From positions 1 to 60,982 of the forward strand of contig NZ_MTKN01000050.1 of the NCBI RefSeq assembly GCF_001975825.1: a stretch of DNA of 60,982 nucleotides, in the 5' to 3' direction. A program made the translations under genes and the position numbers. Shown in pieces: positions 1 through 9,431 of this stretch (within the stretch, counting starts at the first letter, position 1; each line of letters opens with the position of its first letter). The DNA comes from [Flexibacter] sp. ATCC 35208 (GTDB lineage: Bacteria > Bacteroidota > Bacteroidia > Chitinophagales > Chitinophagaceae). Below the pieces are notes generated by a model. That model was not told the origin of the DNA. It ran no database searches and worked only from the letters and a program-made list of their open reading frames with translations.

Positions 1-97
1 AAGTGTAAACAACTTCATTTTAAAAGATGAGGGAAATTTTTTTCTTTTAATATAATATCCGGTATTGAAAAGGTCGGATAGGCCCATATACCAAAAA

Positions 98-134
98 TTC
101 AAATAGCCGAAGAAAACTACTTCTGCTATTTGAA
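98..134. terminator. hairpin downstream of the VOC gene
   Basis: A 10-bp perfect inverted repeat (98-107 and 125-134) is extended by a partly paired CGAAG/CTTCT segment around a short A-rich loop. It lies about 70 bp beyond the stop of the minus-strand VOC gene. A transcription terminator is the simplest reading, but neither strand has a strong T-run right after it. The rest of 1-204 shows nothing else recognisable. Confidence 0.4.
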
Positions 135-204
135 TAAAACGTTTTCCGGAGGTACTTTCTACCCGTGAACCGGATCTTTAAATGGCAAAAATGGAATTTC
201 CTGC

Positions 205-594
205 TTAAGCAAATCGCTTCTTCGCATCCTCGCTTACAGGCGTAAAGAAGTTAACAAGGTTCCCATCCGGATCTCTGAATAACAAAGAACGATTACCCCA
301 GGGCATAGTCGTAGGCTGTTGCACAACCGTTTCCGCAGGTATACGCTCATAAGCAGCATCTACATCATCTACCTTAAATTCAATGATCACTGATTTGTTT
401 TGCGCCGGCTCCGCCACATTGCCACCAAAAAGTGCAAGCGTGCGGGTACTACCTATCGCCAGTGCCGCACCGGCAGTTTTCAGTTCGGCAAAGTCTTCCG
501 TAAACCAGTTAAATGGAAGCCCTGTAGCTTCTTCATAAAATTTAACAAGGCCCTGAATATCAGCAGTAATGATACGAATCGAGGAAAGAATCAT
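205..594 (-). CDS. VOC family (glyoxalase/bleomycin-resistance fold) protein
   Basis: This 129-aa protein spans one vicinal-oxygen-chelate module pair. It begins with a typical beta strand (SIRIITADIQGLVKFYE) and ends with the family signature FRDPDGNLVNFFTP. The family includes glyoxalases, dioxygenases and antibiotic-binding proteins; nothing here fixes the substrate. The length is normal for a single-domain stand-alone member. It is divergent from the AraC regulator at 783, which could control it, but no operator is evident. The family call is firm; the specific role is unknown. Confidence 0.85.
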   Translation of the reverse strand: MILSSIRIITADIQGLVKFYEEATGLPFNWFTEDFAELKTAGAALAIGSTRTLALFGGNVAEPAQNKSVIIEFKVDDVDAAYERIPAETVVQQPTTMPWGNRSLLFRDPDGNLVNFFTPVSEDAKKRFA

Positions 595-770
595 GTGATA
601 ATTGTTTTTTCTGGTACAAAATAAAGGGCCCTGGGTGACAACCCTATGTCAGCAGCCTTCCAAACAATTTCAGTTTTAGGTCTGCCTCATCTGTAAATAG
701 TTTAAGGAGCTGGCATCTCCGGAAAATATCATGGAGATCTATAACCCGGATATTCAGCTGCAGTTTTAAT

Positions 771-778
771 TAACTTTG
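771..778 (+). promoter_or_regulatory. Bacteroidota -7 box (TAACTTTG) before araC-like gene
   Basis: The octamer matches the Bacteroidota -7 consensus TAnnTTTG. It lies only five bases before the ATG at 783, so either the mRNA is nearly leaderless or translation starts at a later Met (for example 840). No convincing -33 TTG element is visible. Confidence 0.35.
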
Positions 779-782
779 TAGT

Positions 783-1592
783 ATGCCTGTTTCTATTATT
801 CGCTACCGTACTCAAACACCAGCACCGAGAACGAAGATCATGCTGGAAAAAAACATGTTCACCTTCCTGCTGGATGGTGAAAAAACCGTTCATTTTGCAG
901 GTACACAAGTCACAATTCAACCACATCAGTTTGTATTACTGGCTGCTGGCAACTGCCTGATGAGTGAGAAGATCGCGGCGGAGAATGCAGACTATCATAG
1001 TATCCTGATCCTGTTCAGTAATCAGCTGTTGTCTGACTTTTTTAACCGGCATACTGCATTGTTGGGTACTACTACTAAACAATCAGATCTTCATCCATTT
1101 CTACGATTTGACAAAGATGAATTTTTAGACAATTTCGTCCGTTCTCTTGATTGCATGCTCACTGATGACAAATCATTTCATCCTGAGTTGCAAAAAATAA
1201 AACTGGAAGAACTGTTCTTATACCTTGCCATACATTATCCCGGTCAACTAGAACAGATCAGGAACATGCGTTATGAAGGTGACGATGAACTTGCGATCCG
1301 TCAGGCCATCACCTCACATATTGATAGTAATATCACCGTGGAAGAACTGGCCTTTCTTTGCAATATGAGTCTTTCTTCATTCAAGCGTAAATTTGCACGT
1401 ATCTATGGCAATAGTCCGAATAAATGGCTGTTGGAAAAGAGAATGGAAAGAGCGGCAAAGATGCTACGACATGAGCACCGCAAAGCCAGTGAGATCTATT
1501 ATGAACTGGGTTATGAAAACCTTTCGAGTTTTATCCAGTCTTTTAAACAGATATATGGTATTACACCCAAGCAATACCAATTGAACGCATAG
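783..1592 (+). CDS. AraC family transcriptional regulator
   Basis: This 269-aa protein has an N-terminal cupin-like sensing region (about residues 20-120) and a C-terminal AraC-type double helix-turn-helix (about 165-266). Family features are VEELAFLCNMSLSSFKRKF for the first helix-turn-helix and the terminal YGITPKQYQ motif. It is a DNA-binding regulator; the ligand is unknown. The neighbours are a divergent VOC gene and two DinB genes downstream. A later start at Met20 (base 840) is possible because a -7 box lies almost on the first ATG. Confidence 0.9.
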   Translation: MPVSIIRYRTQTPAPRTKIMLEKNMFTFLLDGEKTVHFAGTQVTIQPHQFVLLAAGNCLMSEKIAAENADYHSILILFSNQLLSDFFNRHTALLGTTTKQSDLHPFLRFDKDEFLDNFVRSLDCMLTDDKSFHPELQKIKLEELFLYLAIHYPGQLEQIRNMRYEGDDELAIRQAITSHIDSNITVEELAFLCNMSLSSFKRKFARIYGNSPNKWLLEKRMERAAKMLRHEHRKASEIYYELGYENLSSFIQSFKQIYGITPKQYQLNA

Positions 1593-1652
1593 CGATACTT
1601 TTAGAACGCCTGCCTGTTATTTACCACCTGCATGTGGGCCTACCTTTGGTCT

Positions 1653-2144
1653 ATGAATAAAGTATATCTCCTCGACTTAGCCAGTTATAATGTCTGGGCT
1701 AATTATAAAGCGATCGAATGGTTGCAACAGATCACCGATGCACAATGGGAACAGGTGGTGACCAGTAGTTTCGGCAGTGTACGACAAACAGCCTTACACA
1801 TAGCCAGTGCGGAGAAGATCTGGATTGATTTCTGGACAAAAGATCCTGCACCCGTGTTTATATCGGGTACATTTACAGGTACAAAACATGATTTGATCGA
1901 CATTTGGGAAAAGGCGTCGACTGGTATGAAAGATTTTTTAACCACTTATCCATCAGACGATCTGATGGAGCCTGTTACATTCAGGTATCCACGTGGTGGA
2001 GAAGCACAGTTACCATTTGTACATACCTTCTCACACATCATCAATCATTCTACTTATCATCGTGGGCAGTTAGTAACACTACTGCGCCAGGTGGGATTTA
2101 CAAACCTGTCTTCTATTGATCTCGCGACCTTTTACAGGATATAG
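1653..2144 (+). CDS. DinB family metal-binding protein
   Basis: Starting at the second Met (base 1653) gives 163 aa; a first ATG at 1632 would add seven residues (MWAYLWS) that do not look like the family. DinB/YfiT proteins are four-helix bundles with a three-His metal site. Here the candidates are the His in TALHIASAEKIW and two His in HIINHSTYHRGQL near residues 130-140. Members are linked to thiol S-transferase or unknown stress functions. It lies just after the AraC gene on the same strand, followed by a second DinB paralogue. The function is inferred at family level only. Confidence 0.85.
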   Translation: MNKVYLLDLASYNVWANYKAIEWLQQITDAQWEQVVTSSFGSVRQTALHIASAEKIWIDFWTKDPAPVFISGTFTGTKHDLIDIWEKASTGMKDFLTTYPSDDLMEPVTFRYPRGGEAQLPFVHTFSHIINHSTYHRGQLVTLLRQVGFTNLSSIDLATFYRI

Positions 2145-2174
2145 GAATTTGCCCCGCAGGTCGGGGCAAATTCC

Positions 2175-2182
2175 TATATTTG
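2175..2182 (+). promoter_or_regulatory. -7 box (TATATTTG), probably leaderless start
   Basis: TATATTTG fits TAnnTTTG and ends seven bases before the ATG at 2190. That spacing would put the transcription start on or next to the start codon. This implies the second DinB gene has its own promoter. Confidence 0.4.
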
Positions 2183-2189
2183 GAACATT

Positions 2190-2765
2190 ATGTCACGCAA
2201 ATTTGATACCCCAACATTATTAAATGAATTGCACCAGCAGGTAGATGTACTGTTGAACATTGCAAAAGAACAATTATTGCCTGCAAAGGAAGAAGTATTA
2301 TTGCGCCAGCCTGCACCAGGCAAATGGAGTGCGGCGCAATGCCTGGACCATCTAAATGCATATGCCCGATTCTACATTCCTGCCATCGAAAAGGCGATCA
2401 CGGGAAAACTGACAGGTAGTCTGCCGCCTTCTCCGTCACCTGTATTCAAAAGCGGTTTGCTGGGGAATTATTTTACAAAGATGATGATGCCAAAAGCCGA
2501 TGGTCATCCGGGAATGAAGATGCAGGCCCCAAAGGGGTACAGACCACTCGCGAACCTTGATGCAAAACAGGTAGTCAATGAATTTATCAGCTGGCAGGAA
2601 AAAACAAAGCAGCTACTGGAACAGGCAAAACAGGTGCATCTTGAAAGCATCAAAATTCCCACGACACTGGGTAGCTGGTTAAAATTCTCACTAGGCGATA
2701 CTTTTCGTTTTACGATAGCACATGAACAAAGACATGTGGCACAGGCATTGAGAGCAATAAACTAA
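2190..2765 (+). CDS. DinB superfamily protein
   Basis: This 191-aa protein belongs to the DinB_2/DinB-like group. It has the helix WSAAQCLDHLNAYARFY with one metal His, and the C-terminal HEQRHVAQA with two more, so the three-His site appears complete. It differs from the preceding DinB protein enough to be an old paralogue rather than a recent duplicate. The enzymatic role is unknown. The gene ends right where the remnant of a minus-strand SDR gene begins. Confidence 0.85.
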   Translation: MSRKFDTPTLLNELHQQVDVLLNIAKEQLLPAKEEVLLRQPAPGKWSAAQCLDHLNAYARFYIPAIEKAITGKLTGSLPPSPSPVFKSGLLGNYFTKMMMPKADGHPGMKMQAPKGYRPLANLDAKQVVNEFISWQEKTKQLLEQAKQVHLESIKIPTTLGSWLKFSLGDTFRFTIAHEQRHVAQALRAIN

Positions 2766-3000
2766 AGTTCAGCACGACATCCACCGGGTAATTGGCTGCT
2801 ACTTCTTTGACCACTGTTTGCAATTATTGTAAATTATTGACATCCAGTTGCATTACCTGTACATTGGGCAACTGCACCAAAGCGGCTCCTGCAGCGGGGT
2901 TTCGCATGGTGGCTATTACTCTCCATCCATTATCAGCAAATACCTTTACGCTGGCACTGCCTAATCCTGATGACGCGCCAGTAATAAATATCGTTTTCAT
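2766..3000 (-). pseudogene. truncated short-chain dehydrogenase (SDR) remnant
   Basis: Reading the minus strand from the ATG at 2998-3000 gives MKTIFITGASSGLG, the SDR nucleotide-binding start, and continues to QLDVNNLQ. A TAA stop follows, and the same frame then reads LQTVVKEVAANYPVDVVLN, which is the normal next SDR segment. The frame ends at the neighbouring DinB gene. About two thirds of an SDR (NNAG motif, catalytic Tyr-Lys) is missing. It is a decayed gene, cut by a deletion and carrying a nonsense codon. Confidence 0.85.
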
Positions 3001-3048
3001 TTTTATGTTATTTATACGGTAAAGGTGGTATGAAAGAAAGAATAGGGA

Positions 3049-3064
3049 CTTGTCATATGACAAG
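3049..3064. promoter_or_regulatory. perfect 16-bp palindrome, candidate operator
   Basis: CTTGTCATATGACAAG is a perfect two-fold palindrome between the 5' end of the SDR remnant (minus strand) and the lipoprotein gene (plus strand). A possible -7 box TATTTTCG lies at 3071-3078, so the palindrome would sit over the -33 region. This is a plausible repressor site for the divergent pair; the regulator is unknown. Confidence 0.5.
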
Positions 3065-3111
3065 AAATACTATTTTCGCAGTATTAGACTTCAACCTAAA
3101 TTTCAGATAGC

Positions 3112-3660
3112 ATGAAAAAAATATTGGGACTACTGGCTTTAACCCTGGCTTTTGCATGTAATAATAACAAACAACCCAAAACTGCAGAAGACGTTTTAAA
3201 CTCCATTAACAAAACCAACTTAAACAAAGGTAGTGAGCATTTTCATTTAGATACGCCTGAAGGATGGACTACGGATCGTAAGACAATTCAGGGGATTAAT
3301 TATTACTACATCATCTCTCCGCAAACGGGTGAAGTACCTAATCCCAATATTAACATGGTGACAGAGTCTATGCAGGGGGTATCGCTTAAAACTTATATTA
3401 CCAAATCACTGTCTTCACTGGAACAAATATTACCGGGTTCAAAAGTAGTGGCGAATGGGGATATTAAGGCAAATGGAATACATGGTGCGTGGTATAATTA
3501 TACGATGGAAATGCAGGGTGTGAAAGCGGATCTGATGGCGTATGTATTTCCTGCTGATGGGATTGCGTATGTGATTACAGGGATTTGTGCACCTGATAAG
3601 AAGACGAAGTATAGGCCGATATTTGATAAGGTGGCGGAATCATTTAAGGTGGGTGAATAG
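3112..3660 (+). CDS. small secreted lipoprotein, unknown function
   Basis: This 182-aa protein starts with a lipoprotein signal (LALTLAFAC, lipidated Cys16) followed by an Asn/Lys-rich tether. The mature part contains LDTPEGWTTDRKTIQG and ends LAEP-free with FDKVAESFKV, a pattern seen in small lipoproteins related to the PsbP/DUF1795 type, but the match is too weak to name. It is probably anchored in the envelope. It stands alone, with a possible promoter at 3071 and a hairpin repeat just downstream. Confidence 0.7.
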   Translation: MKKILGLLALTLAFACNNNKQPKTAEDVLNSINKTNLNKGSEHFHLDTPEGWTTDRKTIQGINYYYIISPQTGEVPNPNINMVTESMQGVSLKTYITKSLSSLEQILPGSKVVANGDIKANGIHGAWYNYTMEMQGVKADLMAYVFPADGIAYVITGICAPDKKTKYRPIFDKVAESFKVGE

Positions 3661-3676
3661 TTAAAAGTGAATGAAG

Positions 3677-3780
3677 ATGGGGCTGACCAAAAAGGGGCCC
3701 CCCTCTCGGGTAGGTGATGGAGCCGAAATTGCTTTTCCGCAATTCTGAACACCTTCATTTTACTTTTTAGTCAGCCCCAT
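3677..3780. repeat. 104-bp element with terminal inverted repeats
   Basis: The ends read ATGGGGCTGACCAAAAAG (3677-3694) and, inverted, ATGGGGCTGACTAAAAAG (3763-3780), a 17/18 match. The interior has smaller hairpins (ATTGC/GCAAT). The same end sequence, GGGGCTGACCAAAAAGG, appears at the extreme right of the window (60965-60981). It may be a MITE-like repeat or a bidirectional terminator between two convergent genes. Confidence 0.55.
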
Positions 3781-3829
3781 AAGGCCGATTTTACTCTGTC
3801 CAGAGGCCCATTATTTACTCGCCTGACTA

Positions 3830-4939
3830 TCATTTAAACCCCTGACTATAAAGTGTATCGATTATATCTCTCCATGCTTTGTTATTTTCCAGTTCTCCAT
3901 TACAGAGAAAGATCATCCCTTTTTTACTCCCCGGGCTATAGGATATAAATGAAGATACACCGTTGGCAGAACCGGTATGACAATACAAGATAGCGCCTTT
4001 ATTCGTTGCATATTGGGACCAGGTATGAAAACCCTGGTTAAATTCATCAGGGGTCAATGTTTGGATGGCATTGCTATCTATCACCTGCTTATTGTTATAA
4101 ATCCCCTGCCCCGTCCAGGCAATGAGGAAATGGGCAAACTGTGTGACATTTGTATGCAGACTACCGGCGGGGTAATCAGGAAATCCTCCATAACCTAAAG
4201 GTTGGTAGTTATGCAGAGAATCGACATACCGGTAGGGCATGGCGACCTGATTACTATCTACATCATGCAGGAACCAACCGGTATGCGGCATGTCAAGTGG
4301 TGTGAATAAATGTGTTTTGCAATATGTGGTAAAGTCCACGCCGGAGAGCCTTTCTACAAGGTATCCTAGCAATGCGATTCCCATATTGGAATAATTCGTT
4401 TTTGCACCGGGTGAATAGGTGTAGAAGTTCTTTTCTTTGTCATAATGCCTGCCTTGTGTTGTGAAATAATCCTTTATAAATGCAGGCAGCGGAATGGTAG
4501 GATCTCCATGATTGGTTTCCCAAAATTCATGCAGATAGTCTACATTATCATCAATGGAAGATCGATGTTGTAATAGTTGTCGGAAAGTAATTGCTTTATC
4601 CGGGAATGCGGGATTGACAAGATGAAAATCAAGGTAATGATTGACATCGTCATCCAGCTTAAACTTGCCAGCTGCATACAATTGCATTACAGCAGCGGCG
4701 GTGACTGTTTTCGATGTGGAGGCAGCTTCAAAAATTGTGTTAGGCCCTACGGGTATTTTCTTTTCTATGTTTTGATAGCCGTAATAACCCGTCCATATGA
4801 CTTTGCCTTTCTCAATGGTGATCGCTTCAAAACCAGCAATGTGTTTATCGGCCAAAAGGCTGTCAAGCAGTGTCTTTTGCGGATAGGCAATGAATGGTAA
4901 AAGTGTACAAACAATCAGAATATGGGTACTAAGTTTCAT
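3830..4939 (-). CDS. serine hydrolase, beta-lactamase class C / PBP4 family
   Basis: This 369-aa protein has a signal peptide (about 1-20) and the three class C beta-lactamase motifs: SxxK as Ser74-Thr-Ser-Lys77, YxN as Tyr183-Ser-Asn185, and HTG at 321-323 in the KTG position. The family covers esterases, D-amino-acid amidases and peptidases acting in the periplasm. True antibiotic resistance is not implied, since most Bacteroidota members are uncharacterised esterase-like hydrolases. It is convergent with the lipoprotein gene across the 104-bp repeat. Confidence 0.88.
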   Translation of the reverse strand: MKLSTHILIVCTLLPFIAYPQKTLLDSLLADKHIAGFEAITIEKGKVIWTGYYGYQNIEKKIPVGPNTIFEAASTSKTVTAAAVMQLYAAGKFKLDDDVNHYLDFHLVNPAFPDKAITFRQLLQHRSSIDDNVDYLHEFWETNHGDPTIPLPAFIKDYFTTQGRHYDKEKNFYTYSPGAKTNYSNMGIALLGYLVERLSGVDFTTYCKTHLFTPLDMPHTGWFLHDVDSNQVAMPYRYVDSLHNYQPLGYGGFPDYPAGSLHTNVTQFAHFLIAWTGQGIYNNKQVIDSNAIQTLTPDEFNQGFHTWSQYATNKGAILYCHTGSANGVSSFISYSPGSKKGMIFLCNGELENNKAWRDIIDTLYSQGFK

Positions 4940-5141
4940 TTTTTGAAGGGATGTATTGCCTAATTTATGAAATTTAATTTAACTCTATAATATAGCACCT
5001 TCAAAACCGCTTGGCAGTAAGCTGGAAGAAAAGGATCCTAATCAGATTAAAGTTCAATAAACTAATATACTAGCTTAAAGAATAGTCACAATATTATATC
5101 ACTCAAGAAATCTTATAAACCTTTTCAGGAAATGACAAGGT

Positions 5142-8100
5142 TTATTTTTTTGCGATTTTATGGTATAATTCCATGGCTTCTTGCTGGGATAGCATTACTA
5201 CATTAGTTACATAAAATTGCCTGTCGAAATTTTCCAGTAAAAACTCAATATCTTTTAGCAAGTTTATCGGCATTGGTTTAAACTTATTGATGAGTTTTCT
5301 TGCCATGATCCAAAGAATAATTCTTTGTTTAACGTAAGGGAAGTTTCCGTTATTAAGTGCAATATTCTGAAGGGCGATCGAACAAATACTCCGTAGATCA
5401 GAAAAAGAATCCGAATGAAACTGCGGTTGCTGTGCAATTTCATAAAGATTTAAAATCGTCCAAGTAAATCTTTTTTCACGGAGACTATAAAGCGGATTGA
5501 CAGGAGAAGAATCGTCCGGGACCGAGTTTGCTTGCTTTAAATAATTGACATAGTATTTTAATGCTTTTAGGTCTTGTAATCTAATCAAATATTTAGAAAA
5601 ATTTAATTTTTCCAGCCCATCCTTCTCCGCCACAAATTTTTCTTTCAAATAAGTTCTGATGGTTGAGCTTTCTTTCCGGAGAAACTGTTCTATGAGGCTG
5701 TTTCGAAAATAATGATCAGATTGATCTAATAAGAAATACAGCTTTTCAATGTCACCCTTCAAATCTACATATACTTTTAATAATTGATGTCGATCGACAC
5801 TTGTTTCTGATTGAAAATACGGGATAAGCAGATTAACAGCTTCTGTAAGCTCATGGCGAACAAGGAAATCAACGTGGGCTTTGATTATTTGACCGTTAAA
5901 AATTCCAGAATTTAGATTTTCAAGAATGCGTATCCTCGTTTTTTCAACACCAATTGTTTCCTCCACAAAAGCAGTGATGTCAATGATGGAGTCTCCATCT
6001 TTTAGAAATGATAACATATCCAAGTAAATGTCATCCTCATAATGACTGAGATTAAGTAACCTGATGAAAAATGACAATATCAGCGCATCAATCTTCCATT
6101 TCCACTTTAAAGCGGTTTTCTGCGTAATAGCTCCTTTGAACTTTACAAGTTTTACTTGTTGGTCGCACCATAAGATAATATGATTCCGTTGGGCATCGCT
6201 AAGTTTTACCTCGCTATGTTTAACTATATATTCGTAAATACGGTTAATAAAATGGATTTCGAAATTCTTTTCGATGCTTGCTGAAATGTCTTCCCACAAG
6301 GCAGCTGTACCGTGGGCGTGTAGTTCCAGAGCTTCCCTTGCAACCTCGCAAAATTCTGGACCCCAATAATCGGGGTCCTCGTTGCTATATCGATCTTCAT
6401 TAGTCAACGTGTTTTTCCCAAAAGCATCGAATATTTTTCTGATTTCAAATAGGTATCCATTTTTGTCAAAAAGTGCTGCTAAGTTTCTATGGTTATCTTC
6501 TTCTTCCTTCCTGAAATCTCTGACTACTTCTGCAGACTTTTCACTTAGACTAAATATTCGACTAAAATATACTTCGTTAGGATTTTTATAAAGTTTTATG
6601 GATCGGTGAACCGTTTTGATATATTCAGAAGTAATTTGTCCTGCCTGATGTTTTTGGAACAAATAATCTATAAATGCAGGTTCTGCCATAGCACCAATGG
6701 TATAACGCACCGAATAGTCAGCAGGTTCTTTTTTTGAGTACAACAAATCAAGGATAGCATCAACTCGCCCCGTCATTTTATAGTATCGGGGAAAAACGGA
6801 CTTCAGCAGATTATCATGAAGGATAACATGATGATACTCTAAAAATAAATCATCTATGGCATTGAATAGCATAGTGTCTGTCGGGTATTTTGCTGCCTTA
6901 TCAAGTACGCTGTCGAAAATTTTTTCGAAATAAATAGAGTGTTTAAATACAAGAAAATCCTTTTTGATCTCGATAAACAGTTGTGTCAAAGCTTTTACAC
7001 TGTTGATTCTCTTCAAGCAATTGGTAATTTCCCGATACTCATTCGTCAACCGCATTTCATTATTATTTCTGCGTTTATCTAATCTGTCTTCTGCCAGCAG
7101 GAATCTGGCTTGCTCCAACACATAGTCAAGAAGCCTGTCCTGGCTATTGGTCAGCCAGATACCCATAAAGAGTTGGTATCTGATCCAAGTATTATCATTA
7201 TCCCGCAGCTTTTCGAAGACCTCCTCAAACTCATCTTTTGTTAAATTAAACAGAGATACAAATCCAACTAGTGCCAAATATTGATGCTCAGACTGATCTT
7301 TGAAGAGATATTTATGGTAATGTGGCTTAAAGGCATCCTGATATTCAGGATACCTTTGCAGTTCATAGTGATTTATAATATTAAGTATATTGGCTATGCA
7401 GGCGTTATTATTATGCCTCTTCAATTCTAAAAGCAGGAAGTCAAATACAGCAATACATTCGGAAAACCTTGCAAGATCCTCTATCCTATAAAAATTGCGG
7501 TTGATCTGCCTCTTTTTGCGTTTAAAGTCATTGAATATTTCTGTAAATACCTTGTATCTAAATTCATTAGTAATATTTTCGGGATCAAGCAATATGGCTA
7601 ATTCCCGGTTACATTTTACTATCCAATTGGTAATCTGGTACTTTAACGGTGCGTCAGGCCCTAAAATGCTATTTAAAAAGGACAAGGTATTGACCCAGCT
7701 AGGTTTTATCCTATGATAGTCAGGTCTGTTGCCAATTATCCTTTTGATTTGGACAAAAGTAAGATCAACCAGAACTATTGCTGCAAGGTATTCCTGGGTG
7801 TTATTATGATTAAAGCGCCATATTTTCTGTGTACCGTCCGTACCAAAAAATACTGACCCAGCACTCATTACCAAACTCAAATCACTCCTATTAGGGAAAA
7901 TCTCGGCTAATTCATTTGTAGATAGGGTATTTGTCCCTTTTGCCTCCATTATAAACGCCAACTCTTTAAACATATTGAAAAGACGCTTTTCATAGACTTC
8001 TCGGCCTGTGTGCTCTATTTTTGCAATATCTTTGGCGATTAGCACCTTTATTTCTATACCGAATAATTCGGCTTTGCTTCCCGGTATCTTGCGGTGCAAC

Positions 8101-9248
8101 TTAAATTGATCGGAAAACTTAACCAGATAATACGGGACAGCCAACAATTCATTAAGTTTCTTTTTGCTTACTTCTTGCAAAAAAGCGGTTTTGTCTTTGG
8201 GGTATTTTTCATCCAGATAACAATCAACGTCTTTAGGCTTTAAATTATTCAGCCTGTATGACTCAAAATTAGTAAGTGTCCCAAGTCCATTGTCATTGGG
8301 ATCAGTTACATAAAAATTAGTTCGGCAAGAAACGACAACAGTTGCTTCCGGGTAATCATGTACAAATTTTCCTATATGCCTTCGCGCAGTTTCGAATTCT
8401 GCAGGCAGCACTTCATCCAATCCATCTAGTAAAACGAAAAGGTTAGCAGGATTTATTCGATCAATATGCGGGATGTGGCTTACTATAGGCTCATCTGTAT
8501 GGTCTTTAAAAGGTATGAGATATACATAGTTATCCTCTTTTAAAGACAAAAGATGCCCGACACGTTTTAGCTCCGTAGTTTTTCCGCTTAGTCCCCATCC
8601 TAAAAGGGCAACTTTTTTATGATTTTCTAAGGCTTTCTCCAAAGGGTCGGGGTCAAGTAAAAATTGCGATAAAGTATCGCCGCCGGCAGACGTGACAGTT
8701 CTTTGTATATAATGCTCCAAGGGTTCAATCACTGGTTTGGTTGGTGGTGGTAATGACGCTCCACTTAATTTCTCCAACCATTCTATGATCGCCAAAAATT
8801 CACCTGCCTTTACTTCTGTGTTAGACGTACCCACACGATGGTAAACCTTGCTGATTTCACATCCTTTTAATGGTACCGTTGCCCAAAGTGGCTGCTTATA
8901 AGGGTGTACAGGGATCTCAATAATACCAAAAACCTTTCCTTGATAATGGAAGTCATAGGAAAGAAAATGAGGCGTTAACTGGATCTTGCTTTTAACTTTC
9001 TGTTGGAGGCTCGCATCATCCAACATACCGGTGATCCCGAGCAATTCCTTTTTACCTTGGTTAATCTTGACCCCTGCAATAATGTAAGCTGTCTCGGTGC
9101 GGATGGTATTCGCGAATGATAAAATATCCTTGACTAATTTAGCATCTTCATGATCCCTATTTTTAGAAAAATCATACGTCTCGACTTTAAAATCAATAAT
9201 CTTGGTTTCCGGCCTTGATAATAGATATTCAAATAAACTACCATCCAT
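5142..9248 (-). CDS. Schlafen/AlbA_2-NACHT NTPase, probable antiphage defence protein
   Basis: This 1368-aa protein has three parts. Residues 1-160 resemble the AlbA_2/Schlafen-like domain (DFKVE near 19-23; FANTIR and AYIIAGV at 45-60), which can bind or cleave nucleic acid. Residues about 210-450 are a NACHT module: Walker A GWGLSGKTT (217-225), Walker B FVLLDGLDEV (271-280), and VVVSCRT (304-310). The remaining 900 residues are helical and repeat-like, probably the target sensor. NACHT proteins are STAND switches that activate an effector on sensing infection. It lies beside an ietAS pair on the same strand, with a 183-bp gap. The exact domain pairing needs profile comparison. Confidence 0.85.
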   Translation of the reverse strand: MDGSLFEYLLSRPETKIIDFKVETYDFSKNRDHEDAKLVKDILSFANTIRTETAYIIAGVKINQGKKELLGITGMLDDASLQQKVKSKIQLTPHFLSYDFHYQGKVFGIIEIPVHPYKQPLWATVPLKGCEISKVYHRVGTSNTEVKAGEFLAIIEWLEKLSGASLPPPTKPVIEPLEHYIQRTVTSAGGDTLSQFLLDPDPLEKALENHKKVALLGWGLSGKTTELKRVGHLLSLKEDNYVYLIPFKDHTDEPIVSHIPHIDRINPANLFVLLDGLDEVLPAEFETARRHIGKFVHDYPEATVVVSCRTNFYVTDPNDNGLGTLTNFESYRLNNLKPKDVDCYLDEKYPKDKTAFLQEVSKKKLNELLAVPYYLVKFSDQFKLHRKIPGSKAELFGIEIKVLIAKDIAKIEHTGREVYEKRLFNMFKELAFIMEAKGTNTLSTNELAEIFPNRSDLSLVMSAGSVFFGTDGTQKIWRFNHNNTQEYLAAIVLVDLTFVQIKRIIGNRPDYHRIKPSWVNTLSFLNSILGPDAPLKYQITNWIVKCNRELAILLDPENITNEFRYKVFTEIFNDFKRKKRQINRNFYRIEDLARFSECIAVFDFLLLELKRHNNNACIANILNIINHYELQRYPEYQDAFKPHYHKYLFKDQSEHQYLALVGFVSLFNLTKDEFEEVFEKLRDNDNTWIRYQLFMGIWLTNSQDRLLDYVLEQARFLLAEDRLDKRRNNNEMRLTNEYREITNCLKRINSVKALTQLFIEIKKDFLVFKHSIYFEKIFDSVLDKAAKYPTDTMLFNAIDDLFLEYHHVILHDNLLKSVFPRYYKMTGRVDAILDLLYSKKEPADYSVRYTIGAMAEPAFIDYLFQKHQAGQITSEYIKTVHRSIKLYKNPNEVYFSRIFSLSEKSAEVVRDFRKEEEDNHRNLAALFDKNGYLFEIRKIFDAFGKNTLTNEDRYSNEDPDYWGPEFCEVAREALELHAHGTAALWEDISASIEKNFEIHFINRIYEYIVKHSEVKLSDAQRNHIILWCDQQVKLVKFKGAITQKTALKWKWKIDALILSFFIRLLNLSHYEDDIYLDMLSFLKDGDSIIDITAFVEETIGVEKTRIRILENLNSGIFNGQIIKAHVDFLVRHELTEAVNLLIPYFQSETSVDRHQLLKVYVDLKGDIEKLYFLLDQSDHYFRNSLIEQFLRKESSTIRTYLKEKFVAEKDGLEKLNFSKYLIRLQDLKALKYYVNYLKQANSVPDDSSPVNPLYSLREKRFTWTILNLYEIAQQPQFHSDSFSDLRSICSIALQNIALNNGNFPYVKQRIILWIMARKLINKFKPMPINLLKDIEFLLENFDRQFYVTNVVMLSQQEAMELYHKIAKK

Positions 9249-9431
9249 CTTTTCCTGCGATTTTTAACAATGTGTATTTTTTGATATCCGCCCTAGGTGA
9301 TTCACGACTTGACATTGTTCTATTTGTTCGAGAATCTGCCAGTAATCGATAAACTTTATTTTCCATCTGCTGCTATTGAACAAGAGTTCAGCTTATGCTG
9401 CCAGTTATTCTATGAATACCATTTACTGTAA

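Noticed and set aside
3830..4939. Antibiotic-resistance beta-lactamase
   Set aside because: Motifs are shared by the broad serine hydrolase family; nothing in sequence or context points to drug resistance.
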